64,000 bases of DNA from Antedon bifida (taxonomy: Eukaryota; Echinodermata; Crinoidea; Comatulida; Antedonidae): NCBI GenBank assembly GCA_963402885.1, contig OY727098.1, positions 27,628,417 through 27,692,416 of the forward strand, written 5' to 3'. Of the stretch, positions 1 to 13,900 are shown piece after piece (position 1 is the first letter of the stretch; every line of letters begins with the position of its first letter). The notes under the pieces were generated by a model. It had not been told where the DNA came from. It worked only from the letters and a program-made list of their open reading frames with translations, and made no database searches. Made by a program: the position numbers and the translations under genes.

Positions 1-323
1 AACTGTTGCTATTGGAGCTCTTGGACAAATCCAGGTATTGTATTTAGAATTTGTAATTTTGTTATTATTTTTTCTGACAAAGGATTTATATTTCAGTCTC
101 CATACTCACCTTTTTAACTTTAGTTTTGTTGTGTAAATTGTCACTATTTTTTCAGGCATTACCACGTTTTGATAGTGAAGATGAAATCTACAAAAGTTAT
201 GTGATGCAAGTGAGTTGGGCTGCGGACCACCGTGTAATTGATGGCGCTACAATGGCTCGTTTTTCAAATCTATGGAAGAGCTACCTTCAAACACCATCTT
301 CTATGATTCTAAATATGAAATAA
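1..323 (+). CDS. DBT: DBT, C-terminal end (branched-chain 2-oxoacid dehydrogenase E2), partial
   Basis: This is the 3' end of the gene for the dihydrolipoamide acyltransferase core (E2) of the mitochondrial branched-chain 2-oxoacid dehydrogenase complex, which moves acyl groups from lipoate to CoA in Val/Leu/Ile breakdown. Two coding exons are seen: 1-34 (reads [11 protein letters not shown], donor GT at 35) and 156-323 (acceptor TTTTTTCAG just before). The last exon carries the acyltransferase active-site motif ADHRVIDGA, with the catalytic His and the Asp three residues later, then [10 protein letters not shown], which I know from vertebrate DBT rather than from the pyruvate or 2-oxoglutarate E2 enzymes. 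The phase joins cleanly (Q|A), and TAA is at 321-323. The lipoyl domain, the subunit-binding domain and most of the catalytic domain lie left of the window. Confidence in the family is very high, and in DBT over its paralogues high. Confidence 0.93.
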
Positions 324-517
324 CTTGAAACTATAGAGTTAGTAAATTATTCTGTATCCTTCCTTCTTGCCAAGTTTTTTCGTCTTGAAAAATCCACAAA
401 ATCAGGATAAAAATGCACAAAAAAAAGCATTTGTAATGCTACTTATTACAAAGACGTCATATTAGTAACTGCCATTTATTTATAGTGTATATATTTAATC
501 ATGGAATGGAGACTTTC

Positions 518-523
518 AATAAA
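518..523 (+). promoter_or_regulatory. Possible DBT polyadenylation signal
   Basis: AATAAA lies about 195 bases after the DBT stop codon. A second AATAAA lies at about 1122-1127. Either could end the transcript; the nearer one is preferred only by distance. Confidence 0.4.
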
Positions 524-1602
524 TGATCATGAAGGAATGCTGAATAGACTTCATGAATCAAGTCTGCAACTTTTACTTTAGTTCACAGCAATTGTATCCT
601 TAGATATCAATATATGATAGTGCTCTATTTGTAATTCTGCTATTATTAGTATGGTTAAAGGGTTAAGGTTTGGTAGATTTTAATATTTCAGTGAATTTGA
701 AATTACTTTGAGAAAAACATTTTTTAGGGGATCTAAATGTACTATTTTTGCTAAATAATAATTAAAAATGTTTGCTAAATAATAATTAAAACAATACTGA
801 GCATTTATAAAGCACTCTTTCATGGTGCTATAAGATCAAAAGTTCATTTCAACAAGAGAAAGATTCATTTTGCGTCAGGGACTTGGATTGACGTATGTGA
901 AATGATGCAGGATCTAAATGAACCAGCCTGTGCTACAAAGTACATACTTAACTACATTGAATGTCATTATTACTGGCTATTTTATGTTAACTTGATTAGG
1001 TAGCCTGATAGCAAATGTGATATATATATATATTATAAATAGTTAGTTTATAAAAATATGTTGAGGCCTACAAGATCATGAATCTTATTGATCTCATTCT
1101 CTTTTATTGCTAAGAATAGTCAATAAAATTGCAGATACACAATCAACGATTTATTGTTTTTTTCCCCGCAAAATTATGTATTTTCCAAGAAAAATAAACA
1201 TGAAAACGTTCAGCCTTAAAAAGTGTGTGATATAATACAGTACAAGTTTTCTAAATTTGACAATTACCGGTATGTTGGTCTTAATTGGTTTTAAATAAAG
1301 TTTCATAATCTAAAAACTTTTAACCAATCATCAATGAATCCGCCCCAGAGGTACGTCTTTATTGTATGGCGCCCTCTCAGCAGTGTAGATCATGCATGCT
1401 GCCTCTCTGTGGCCTGCTGCATGCAGCAACTAGCAAAGAAAGCCTAGCCTAGTGTGTGTGTCTGACGTACGACTGCCTAGCTAACACAGTGACAGGACAG
1501 CTGACAAGTAGAACGAATTGCTAATTTCTTGTTGAATTAGAATTCAAAGCAGGTATTGTATTTTATTTGTATACATTAAAAAATCAGGCAAAGAGGCTGG
1601 AC

Positions 1603-1740
1603 TCTCACTAGCTAGCTAGGCCCTACTACTACTAGGCCTACTAGGCCTCCTTATACTACTAGGCCTAGTAGGCTACTAGCTACCGTACTAGGCTAGAGGA
1701 TAGGCCTACATACAGTACCTAGCCTAGCCTAGAGGGGTAG
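1603..1740. repeat. CTAG/AGGCCTA-rich tract (TLCD4 5' region)
   Basis: A run of overlapping CTAG, GCTAGC, TAGGCCTA and CCTAG words with little other sequence. It begins about 50 bases after the proposed donor of the first TLCD4 non-coding exon. Similar tracts follow the first exons of SMIM7 and ZRANB2. Confidence 0.6.
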
Positions 1741-2856
1741 AGTAGCGTGGAAATGTTGGTAGGCCTTTAAAATACATTTTTTCTACAATACAAGCCGAGG
1801 TAAAGTGTGACTGACTGAGAAAAAAAATAGCAACAGATAAATTGTGCAATAAAATCCTTGTGAAATGTGAGTACTTTCAAATTGCTCAAATCGAAAGTAA
1901 CATAAATAGCATATTGGGAGTGTGATATTTAGTGTGGATCGACACGACAGTAAACTGCTTCTGTTTTTGTCATGTTAACATGAAACTTTTTATTTGTCTA
2001 TTGGCAAGGTCGCAAACGTGTATCTTTATATTCTGAAAACTAGACGCACGTTTGACTCTGCCAATAGAAAGACTGCTTTTCAAAATTGTTTATGAATGCA
2101 AAAAGATATGCAAAAAAAATCAAGATATTATGAATATAAAGTAGAAAGAACCGAACTGAATAAGCAGCCTTTAATATCCAGGCCATTTGTTTGTTCATTA
2201 TGAAGACATGTTGTTTATGAATATATATTGATATTGAAACACTACTCTGTTGTATTAAGCCTGCCTGCTTTATGATGTTTCTTGATAGGACTTAATTTTA
2301 CTTCCCTGGATCAGGCCAGGTATACCACTCCTTTATATTAATTCAGCAGATTTATACTTTTATCTTAAATATAACACATATTTTTCAGTTGTATATCTTT
2401 CAAATTATGTTAAATCATAAATTAAAGATGAAAACCACATAAAATCAAAAAATTGTTTGTTTTATTGTATGTTATAATATATAAGTGTACTTTAATTATT
2501 TGACCCATAGGATTTGGTTATTAATTATCTAGTATAAACTTCAGAATTAAACCTGTATTCAATGAGTAAATAATGTCCATATTAATATAGTTGGTAAAAA
2601 TAGTATCATTGCTTCCCAATTGATTTAATTGTTGTTTTAATAGTGATTTAATGTGTGATTTATTGTGTTGTTATTGTAGTGAAACCAGACTACGTGAGTA
2701 CTTAGCACTGGTGCTTATCCTTTAGTTCTTTCTGTTTAATCCTGTATAACCTTTGTACAATACTTGATAATCCATTGATAACGTAATCACTCAAACCAGT
2801 TAACTTATCATTAGTTGAACTAGTACTCATTCACACACATTTGCAGGTAGCTAACC

Positions 2857-5800
2857 ATGGATGCCGAAGAGGAATTTGTGGCCCAGCTTTCTGATGATCG
2901 TTTGAAGTATTTTGCACTAATTCTGGCAACATTTTGCTGCTATATGTTTGGTTATCTCTATATTTCTCCTACATTGTCAAGACAGTTTTACAAAGGTTAT
3001 GATAATCTAAGCGACTTACAGAAAAGGGACTGGAATACAAGGTTAGTGCTACAATAAATAAAACAGTTTCCCTGTAGTATCATCATGTTCATAGCATGTT
3101 CCTATCATGCTCATTTTATGCTCTTTGATTATTGTTAAGATTGCCTAGACACTGCTGTGCTAGTGACATGTTTGTTATTAATGTCTTCCCGTCTTTTGGG
3201 GAATATCTAAGAAAATCTGTCTTTTCATTGTTACAGAGAATGAAATGATAGAATGTATTATGGTGTCATCATTTGAATCATCCAGGCTCCATAACAAAAT
3301 GATGGAGATCCTGAGATGATCTGATACCAGTGTTTTTTTTTGTGTCTGCCTTTTTTATTTAAACTTATTTATGCAATTGATTTTGTAACTATGGATGTCC
3401 GTTTCCGAAATAAAAGTAGAATGAATGAATGAAAGGATTACCCTATCATGCTCATTTTAGTCCCTTTTTGTGCGATCATTTTATTACCCTATGGAGTGAC
3501 ATCATGTTCTATATGTCTCATTTCATTCTTGTTATATCATCATACTTTTGCCATTATCATTTTATTCTATCATTTTCTCCTATCTTACAAATTATAATGT
3601 CAAAAATAAAAGCCAAACACTGTAAATAAAATCTTGTTCATTGAAAATCTTGTTTTTACAGAGGCTTTTCGACTGTAAATTCTGTTATCACAAGTAGTTT
3701 GTGTGTTTATATTCTTTTATTTGATGAAAAGGCCAACGTAGAACATATTTGGTAAGTTTGGATTACTTACTCCTTCTGAATATAGCACACTATAATACTA
3801 AGTTAAAGGTTTTAATAGGGCGTACTATTGCACGCCATGTGACCCACAATCGTCCAATCAAATGACAGGAATTTATTTAGGTGTTATATTAAGCACACTA
3901 TAATACTAAGTTAAAGGTTTGCTGCTGTGTGTCAATGTCGGGTATTAGTGTTATGAATTATTAATATAATTATCATACATATAGCACCCAATTGGTATCA
4001 TTATTGTGTTGTTTTTGTCAGGGCTCGCTCTACTCTTTCAAGTATTAATATCTCATTGCTAACTGGATACATTCTATGTGGTAAGTGCTATTAACACATT
4101 ACAGTAACAATAAATAAACTATTTTTAGATTAAAAAAGAGAATAATGGTGTTCTGCTGTCTATTCCAATTCTTGGTGAATATAACCTGACAAGGTTTATG
4201 TGATTAAAGGGTCTTTGCTGAACTGTGCCGGAACAGGTGTGAAAAACCCTTAAGTCCGGGTAGACCCAATTTATGGTGCATACTAAGCATGGTTCCCACT
4301 TGCATTGTGCCTACGTCATTCTGTTGAGTCTAAGCGGGAACCAAGTTTTATCGTGTCCTTCATACTGATTTAATTACCATACTTTGAGTAACAGTAACAA
4401 ATTATTAAAAATTATAAAAAGATCTAAATAAAAGTATTTATGTGGTGTCTGCAATATAATTTAATATTCATTCAATTTATGCCGTTTTGTTTCTCTGTAG
4501 ATTTAGCTATTGTGTTAACATACTTCCCACTTGTTGAAAGCCTCAGCTATTCTTCTCACCATCTAGCTGCAGTGTGTGCCTACATATACAGTTTAGTAAG
4601 TATCACTTCAGCTATTCTTCTCACCATCTAGCTGCAGTGTGTGCTTACATATACAGTTTAGTAAGTATCACTTCAGCTATTCTTCTCACCATCTAGCTGC
4701 AATGTGTGCTTACATATACAGTTTAGTAAGTATCACTTTTATTTGCTGTTTTTAACATGTATCTGTGGAGGTTTCCTGGATGTAGTGATTTAGTCTCTTT
4801 TCACATCACCCATCAATTCTGGATTTTACACAAACCTATACAAAACATTGGTGTGTAAAGCCCATTGTTTTGCAATGCAATATGAAAGGGGTATTAGTTT
4901 TGATTCCTCAAGATTAATATGCATTTCCTAAAGTATTGTTATTGTCCAATCAAATTTGAGCATGCCATATAAGGCCAAGAAAGAGAGACATAATATTTCA
5001 AATCTTTCTCATGTTTATCGTTTAGTCATTTAAAAAATTATCAAACTTTTTTCTTATTAATATTTCAATTATATTAATTCTTATATGAAGCTTCAGTTGT
5101 ATTTTAGGTTTTAGCTTTGTCTTAATAATAAATAAATGCTTCATAAATATAACAGTAAATTGTTTATTTTTCTAGACATACAATGGTCTTCTTTATTTTG
5201 CTAATTTCCGTGTTTTAGCTGAAATCTCAACACCATTTGTGAACTTCAGGTATGGACTTAAGTATTCATGTATTTGATGTCATCATGTTTTTTTTATAAT
5301 CTTGCCAGATATAACTTTTTCACCAACTAAGATATACAGACAGCCATGCATTGTTAGTGACAGGGGTGGATCCACACACTCCTTCACCCTCCCCCACTTT
5401 GACAGCTAAAATGAAATTATGAACTATTATTTGATATCTATTTTGACATTAATATATTAATATTAAAACGTTACAAATCTTGACCAAGTACCTTTTTTTT
5501 TTACTCTATTCGAATTCAAAACAAAATAACATTTTGTACAGGAATGAATTCAGGGTAGCACAACAAAGGTCAAACTTATTCTGAAACTAGCTTAAACATA
5601 AAGTTATGGTAATGATCCATTGACACTGTTGACCCCAGATAAAATTTAGTAAAGCTACATGTATAGAAAGATAACAATATATTGAATGAATTTTATTCCT
5701 CTTCCAGATGGATAATGAGCACCATTGGTGTCAAGAAATCGCATAAATTATTTATCATAAACGGGTTAATGATGGTGGCGGTATTCTTCTCTGTTCGTAT

Positions 5801-6032
5801 ATTAACCATGCCATATTACTACTATAAAATGATATCTGTGTGGAGGTCACCAATAGTTGACACACTCAGTCTACATATGAAAATATGTTGGATGTCGGCT
5901 AGTATAGTCTTGGATAGTATTAATTTATTATGGTTCAGAAAAATGTTCAACGGGGCTAGAAAAATTTTGAAAGAGAATTCAAAAACACAAATTGAGGATT
6001 CAAATATCAGAAAACGAGAGAAGGGCAAGTGA
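2857..6032 (+). CDS. TLCD4: TLCD4 (TMEM56)-like TLC-domain membrane protein
   Basis: A complete gene, six coding exons: 2857-3041, 3662-3751, 4022-4080, 4501-4595, 5176-5249, 5708-6032. All introns are GT-AG and the phases agree, giving 828 bases or 275 residues (human about 263). The start ATG has a good context (ACCATGG) ten bases after a 3' splice site. Residues matching TLC family members include WNTR at the first junction, YILLFDE, a double His in SSHHLAA (exon 4), NFRVLAEISTPFVN (exon 5) and the long hydrophobic end with INGLMMVAVFF and VLDSINLLWF. Several membrane spans are evident and the C-terminus is short and basic (KREKGK). TLC proteins sit in internal or plasma membranes and act in lipid handling; the exact role of TLCD4 is not firmly known. 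The gene is convergent with SMIM7. Exon 4 has been duplicated in part (see the 65-bp repeat). Confidence 0.9.
3221..3436 (+). repeat. Possible retroelement 3' end in TLCD4 intron 1
   Basis: The segment ends in AATAAAAGTAGAATGAATGA, a polyadenylation-like word followed by GAAT repeats, as in 3' ends of CR1/L2-type elements. No coding part is seen. The left border is uncertain. Confidence 0.35.
3783..3921 (+). repeat. 29-bp direct repeat flanking an 81-bp spacer
   Basis: The word starting AGCACACTATAATACTAAGT occurs at about 3783 and again at about 3893, 110 bases apart, within TLCD4 intron 2. This could be a local tandem duplication or the flanks of an insertion. Confidence 0.6.
4286..4350. 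mobile_element. Short TIR element, GTTCCCAC family
   Basis: Inverted ends ATGGTTCCCACTTGC and AGCGGGAACCAAGTTTT enclose about 35 bases in TLCD4 intron 3. The ends match those of the longer palindromic elements at 55434, 56655 and elsewhere, so this is probably a deleted copy. Confidence 0.5.
4544..4738 (+). repeat. 65-bp tandem triplication covering the end of TLCD4 exon 4 and its donor
   Basis: Three copies, at 4544-4608, 4609-4673 and 4674-4738, with only one or two differences. Each contains the last 52 exon bases and the donor GTAAGTATCACT. Only the first donor (4596) keeps the reading frame, because reading on gives TAG within 12 codons. The other two are decoy donors inside the intron. 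Confidence 0.92.
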
Positions 6033-7079
6033 GATTGGTTGAATGAGAAGATATTGTTTTAAGTTTAGTGTGTTTATTTGAAGAAAATATATAAATTATT
6101 GAGAATAAATTTAACATTATAATATAATAATTTAACATTTTAATTAAATTTTATGCAATTTTTAACAATTCAGGTGCATGTGATTGTACACATATATATT
6201 ATTGTTGTTGTACTACAAAATATAATATTATAGTTCAAGACATATTGAGGACACATTGTAATCTTCCAATTAATTTGAGTGGTGTGATTTTACACATTTG
6301 TTATTTTATTCATAATTAATTATATAATAATATATTATATTTATAATATACGGTATGTAGGACATATTGCACAGGATACATTGTGTTAGTAATCTCACAA
6401 TTGTTCTTATAATTTTACAGTATTATTAATATATATTGTATTCTTGAAATATACTCTGGCATCATCCACTTTTCCAGGTACTATTCAAATCTATATCTTG
6501 CATAGAGAGAATCACAAAAGGTTAGGGACAAAAGAAAGCGTTCACGTAGAGAAATTTCACAAAAAAAGAAACCTGCCTATGTTTTACTTTATGACAATTA
6601 CATTTTCTCATCCTAACTCTGATTTAATTTACGAGTAAATCTGCAGGTATTTTTGTTAATTGTAGGTAACGTGTCAATTCTTCAACTTGGAATGGTGGCT
6701 AAACTAAAACAAATAAATAATTAAAGTTAATAACTATAGACTGCCAGGATCATTTAAATTAGGCAAATGTGGTCAATTTTGATCATCCTTAAAAAAAAAC
6801 ACCAACAAATTATTATACAGTACAGTATTTACAAAGAATATAAAAGCCACAATTCTATCCACCGATGCAAGTATATAAGTATTAAAGATTATAATGACAC
6901 ACCAAGTCAATTTAACAAACCTGCTGTCAAAATGACAGGTTATTTATTAGTTAGTGATGTTTGAAACATTAGTAAAAAGCAATATTGACAAAGTGTATAA
7001 TATGTAATTAAAATAAATCATTTTAATTTAGAAGTATTGTTGAATAAAATATTTTGTAATCTGATACGTTATGTTTCAT

Positions 7080-7330
7080 TTCAATTAAGGGTGTGTTTCT
7101 GCTGCATAGCGCCGAATAAACAGTTTTCAGTTTCATTTCAGTGTCACCGATTTGGGTGAACATCTGGTATGCAGGAGTTAGAGGTCAAACTTGTTGATGC
7201 ATGACTTTCGTATCGTAAGAGCCATTCCCTAATCTTATACCTTGAGCTGTCGTAACGAACGAAAAATCGCACTAATCTTTTCCTGATTCAGGCCTTTGGA
7301 GTTGTACACCATGGTAGGTCTGAACAGGCC
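7080..7330. repeat. Dispersed repeat related to the 40-bp minisatellite
   Basis: Contains GCATAGCGCCGAATAAAC, which differs by one base from the core GCATAGCACCGAATAAAC of the minisatellite at 24561-25200. Both may come from the same interspersed repeat. The borders are approximate. Confidence 0.4.
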
Positions 7331-7872
7331 CTTAATGAAGTGTATGGAAATTAATGTTTTAGAACTGGTCCCATTCTGTATAAAGACAGAATAAGTAGCA
7401 GTCCATACTCGTAATTATTATTTTATAATCTGTCTAATGATTAAAAGTATCGTTTTGACATTTAAAAAATAAGCACATCCATACAATATTTATAATCCAA
7501 AATATATAAATTTATTTACATAAAATTTACCTTTCTCAAGTTAAAAACAAATTTAACAAGCAAATAAATATAATATGCACTCTATTGAATTTTTAAGTTT
7601 AAGAAAATCTTAGTAATAATATATCGAACATTGGCGTATTTGTGTACAATGAAAAGTTACAAATTATACATGGATGTCATCCAATAATGTTTAAATCATG
7701 GTCCTCAAAAAATATTATTATTTTTTTTCATTCTACTTCTTTAATAATTATAATTTGTTTGGGTAACAGACATCTTTTAAAAATCATTGCTCCATTTTTT
7801 GATAATGTTATCGTTTTTTTGTAATTATTATTTTTCTTTTCTATCTAAATTACTTGTTTATCGACTTGTCTT

Positions 7873-7940
7873 GCTAGGGGTCCGTAAAATCAGCGCTGGC
7901 TGGGTCACCCTCTTGAAATATGGTGAAATGAATAAAAAAC
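7873..7940 (+). repeat. Dispersed repeat, 'CTGG..ACCCTC' tail family, copy 1
   Basis: GGGTCCGTAAAATCAGCGCT then GGCTGGGTCACCCTC and a GAAATATGG/GAATAAA tail. It matches copies at 11744 and 36945 in order and strand, and looks like the 3' end of a SINE or LINE with a small hairpin. Confidence 0.45.
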
Positions 7941-8211
7941 AACCAACATGCCTACAGTATTTATAGTCTAACAGAGTTGAGGTGATCAACATTAATATAC
8001 ATTTATAATGACCCATTGTGAATGAAGTAAACAAACAATTTAACATTGTAGTCATGTTGTCAGCAAAAGTCAGAAAACAGACTTCAAACTATTGCTTGTT
8101 GTTGAAGGCCTTAGCTGGACGAAAGATAGAAATTGTGTTGATATTCAAGAATAAACCTAATCTTAGATATTTCAAGAATGGACTGACAGCAGACTGCATG
8201 CATTCTGGTCT

Positions 8212-10005
<1,794 letters not shown>

Positions 10006-10883
10006 GATTAAAATTGGCTTTATAAAGTCTGCAATTTATAAACAAACAAGTAATTGCAAAAGGTAGAGTGAGTCCTCTACGGTACGCCTCCTCTTGCCAG
10101 TCTAGAGGGCGCCAGACAACAAAATGTAATACACTGTAAAAATAATATTATAAAAATACGGCATCATACACAAAACAAAACAGAAGTAATGATGGTAAAC
10201 AATACACAAAATACACAGTAAATTTAAATAAAACAAATATTTAGAATTATAGAAATATTGAAGGAACATTGATTTGTTGATTCATAGAAGATTTTTAGTA
10301 ATTCCATGCTAGTTCTGCAAGGATTTTTTTTTTATATAAATGTCTTTTTTTTTACACCAAACTTAAAATAATTACAATACAAATACAATAAAACAATAAT
10401 AAACAAATATAAATAAACACAAGAACTCTGTGTTTTCTTGTTTAATTTAATATTTAGTTATTTGAAAAGTTTGAAACCAGTTTAGAGGGTGCGTAATTCA
10501 AAGTTTATTTATTTTGCACAATAAACACACAGATGAGATGTAGCCTCAAATTTCAAAGATCAAGGTGTAATAATATAGAAATAAATTATATTGTACCAAA
10601 ATATGATGATACTGTAGTTATAGGTCTTCTAACATTGTGTTTCTGTTCAATTATTGTTGTAGGCTATAAAATATTTCAACTAACTTATATCTAGAATTAA
10701 TTCTAAAATACATTTCATTTTTAAGCATGTTAAAAGTGTACAATAAATTGTGTCAACCACTGTTTTACTTATGGCGGTACAGGTACTAAATATAATTGGT
10801 TCAAAGTTTTTAATGGGTGAACAATATAAATATCCTGGCAATAGTTTATAAGAAAGTTCACAAAAATTGAAACGCGAGGAGAA
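10006..10883. promoter_or_regulatory. Head-to-head promoter region of SMIM7 and the sialyltransferase gene
   Basis: The two genes diverge from this stretch. On the SMIM7 side a GC-richer patch (about 10070-10115, with CTAGAGGGCGCC) is the likely 5' UTR or promoter. On the other side ATATAAATA at about 10825-10832 resembles a TATA box, about 60 bases before the first upstream ATG of the next gene. The middle is AT-rich without a recognisable feature. Confidence 0.45.
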
Positions 10884-10985
10884 ATGAAACGCGAGACGAA
10901 TCTCTCTAGCTTGAAATTTGCCACTGTCGAAGAAATGCCCTCGCGGCGATGTTGGATTATTGTACTGTATCCTGTTTTATCATGA
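10884..10985 (+). CDS. Upstream ORF (33 codons) in the sialyltransferase 5' leader
   Basis: ATG at 10884 opens a 33-codon frame that stops at TGA 10983-10985, seven bases before the proposed main start ATG at 10992. A second ATG lies in frame inside it. Such an arrangement usually lowers or regulates main-frame initiation. Whether it is translated cannot be told from sequence, and it exists only if transcription starts upstream of 10884. Confidence 0.35.
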   Translation: MKRETNLSSLKFATVEEMPSRRCWIIVLYPVLS

Positions 10986-10991
10986 GAGAGA

Positions 10992-13900
10992 ATGGTAAGT
11001 ATGTTTTATCATTATTTTTCTATAAATATTTATAAGAATAACCGTTCGAACTTATATTAAAGAAATCAGTCTTTAATACTGTTTCTTTAAAAGCAATATT
11101 AGAACGGTAATTTCTGTGATTATTATTTTAAAAAGTCCGTCATCTTTTTATCAATATCAGATTCATTCAATTTTTCAATCCAGCCCACCAGCCTAGTATC
11201 ATGTGCGGACAGTGCGGTGTGTGGTCACACTGCTTTCGTACCACATCGGGGCAGCATTAGTTAATTTTCCTCATGACATTTATTCTAGTCTGCGTCATTC
11301 GCACGTTTGTACGTATGTTATATTTTAGGTATTTTTTACTTCATACCGTTTAAGTTTTGTTTTTGTTTATTTCTATGAACATATTTTCTTTTGTTTGTTT
11401 ATTTTGATTTTCAACAAAAAGACACCGTCTTCTGTTTTGAATGTAGGCCTAGGTTTATTTTTCTCAAGACTTTTCAATTAATATACTTTGACTCCTTTCT
11501 TGAGATTTTGTCAAGTTTTGTAAATCTTTGTACGGTCATAAGCGAAAAACACATAAAATCACCCACCACACCTCTATTGAATATTAGCATTCCAGACGCC
11601 TTCTAGCAATGTTCTTCAATCAGAAAAATGTGGAATGAGTGACGTGTTATTATGTCATGTGGAAAGTAAAACTAAAAATGTTTTTCTAATTGAATCCAGT
11701 GTTTTTATTATTTTTATTTGCACCGTATGTTATTCTTTTCCAACATGTCCCTAATGATCAGTTTCGGCTGGATTGACCACCCTCATTAAATATTGTTGAA
11801 ATAACATTAAGTAAAAAAATTAAAACAAATTAGACCTCACGGCCTATAAAGTCAAACTTAACTACTTAAACAATTATATTATTATTATGTTAATTATATA
11901 TAGAAAATCGTGTTAATAATAATCAGATTACGTTACATTATCGAAAGTGCTATTATAGTCATTCACTCAATGCATTCCAGTATAAAATAATGGAAATCTA
12001 CCAGATGGAACAGTATTTTGTTTGACTTTATAACAAAAGAACAATATTGTTTTGGTTGCCAGATTAAATCAAAGTTTGTCATAATATTTCAATTGCATTA
12101 TAACACAATTGAATAAAGTGACATGGACACTTTCTCTATATAATTTTTTTTGTACTATCCAATTTCAATCTTGGAATACCAGAACAATATAGACTATCTG
12201 ATAACTAATCATATCAAACTCTAGAAAGCGTTTTGCCATTTTTCCCCTGACTGAGATAAATTTTTTTATTAAAACAGATTATTCTCTATGAATGTTTGAT
12301 AAAACTTATTACTATACGTATTATTTTTTTTTCTTATATAGTATTTCATTTTCACAAAGACATGACAAACAACCAGAGTCGATCCGCCAAAAGTTTACAC
12401 ATATTTTATGTTTTGTTGGAATAAGCATAAATGAAAATTACCAATTAATAACATTATGTGCTAATAAAGATAATAATAACACATCAATGTGTAAAGTTTA
12501 AAATGTAGGATTAGGACTAGGCAGTTACTTTCAAATTTAGTACTAAAGAAAAACTGGATTTTTGTTGCGAAGATAAAGGAAATCCTAGAAGACATTATTA
12601 AGTTTTCTTGACTTCTTTAGATTGATGTCAAAGGTCATCTTTGAATAAACTAATTTGTATGCTCAATTAACAAACCTTCAAAATGAGTTTATTTTGTTGT
12701 GGATTAATAAACCATGATATATGGTCTGTATATTAATTGTTTGTTTTATTTTTGTACACATCCAGATTTATGAATATTCAAAGAAAAAGGCGATTAAAAC
12801 AAATCTTTGAAAAAAGGGAAGTAAAAAAAGAAAATTATGATTTGAGATAATTGTTTGGTAATAATACTTGTGTTTATCATATCAAATCAGTGACACACAG
12901 GTACAGTACACTATCGGCATCTTTCTCCTTGCCTATGCTCATTTCGATCGAAAAGCAAATTGATGTTAGTTTTAGAAGATCCATATAAAAGATATTTAGA
13001 TTATTGTATGTTATATTGTATCTTATTAAATGTGAAAACAGATGAATGTTATATACAATGTTCAAAACAGTAAATACTTTTAATTTTCAAGATTCACATT
13101 AAACCCCTCCCCACCCTCCCAAATCCTCCTCGCTGAATAATAGAATTTTGTTTGTTTATATATAATTAATTAAAAGTGATATTTTTAAGAGTAATTTATT
13201 GAAATCTATGTTAACTTTATAAACAGTATGTTTTATTAAAATCTACAATAGCAGCAGCTGTAAATGAAAGTTTTAGCACTTAGACTGTACTTGGCAGCCT
13301 TTCAATAATATTGATTCTGACATCAACACATTTAATGCACAAAGTGTATTTCATAACATTGAACAATACTTCTTTCATTTGTATATAAAAATACTATATT
13401 GTTAGAATGTTTGCATGATGAAATCAATATGTTGATATAATGTTTGCCGCACACCATTATAGTTCTGTAAGAACTGTTGAGTTACATTTCGATCAATATA
13501 CTTTGATCATTCTTTATTCAATTAAGCTTTATTGCAACAATCAACAAAAATATATACCGGCTCAGCTACAGTGATTAAGTTCATTTAGGTTGACCCTGGT
13601 CTCCCCAATTTCAGTTTTTTTTTTTTTTTTGTATATACTTAAATAGACCAAATAAATAATGCAATGAAATATATGTGATTGAATCCAAAGGCAAATTACT
13701 GAAAAAATGACAATGCATGGGTATCAGTGGCTGGATCTCAATGGAGATACAAAAAAAAAAAAAGCAAAAAGCTAAATCAAAACGATAAGTAAAACAGCCA
13801 GAAAAGTTAGCAGAGCTTTCGGGCAACACTAGCCCTTCATCATCATATATATATACAATATGTGATTGAAGTTACAAAAGACTAGATTTAAAATTTAAAA

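Larger units (their letters stand above)
324..2846. other. DBT 3' flank and TLCD4 upstream region
   Basis: No protein-coding exon is supported here. The first part is DBT 3' UTR and AT-rich spacer. At about 1340-1560 the base composition becomes more GC-rich (GGCGCCCTCTC, repeated GCATGCTGC-like words) and ends in AAAGCAG followed by GTATTG at 1553. I read this as a likely promoter and 5' non-coding exon of the next gene, to be spliced to the acceptor TTTGCAG at 2846. The start of transcription is not determined. Confidence 0.4.
6033..8211. other. TLCD4-SMIM7 convergent intergenic region
   Basis: A 3'-to-3' spacer. AATAAA at 6104-6109 is the likely TLCD4 polyadenylation signal. The rest is AT-rich with short open frames that look random. 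It holds two dispersed repeats (about 7080-7330 and 7873-7940). The 3' end of SMIM7 enters from the right; its polyadenylation site was not identified. Confidence 0.5.
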
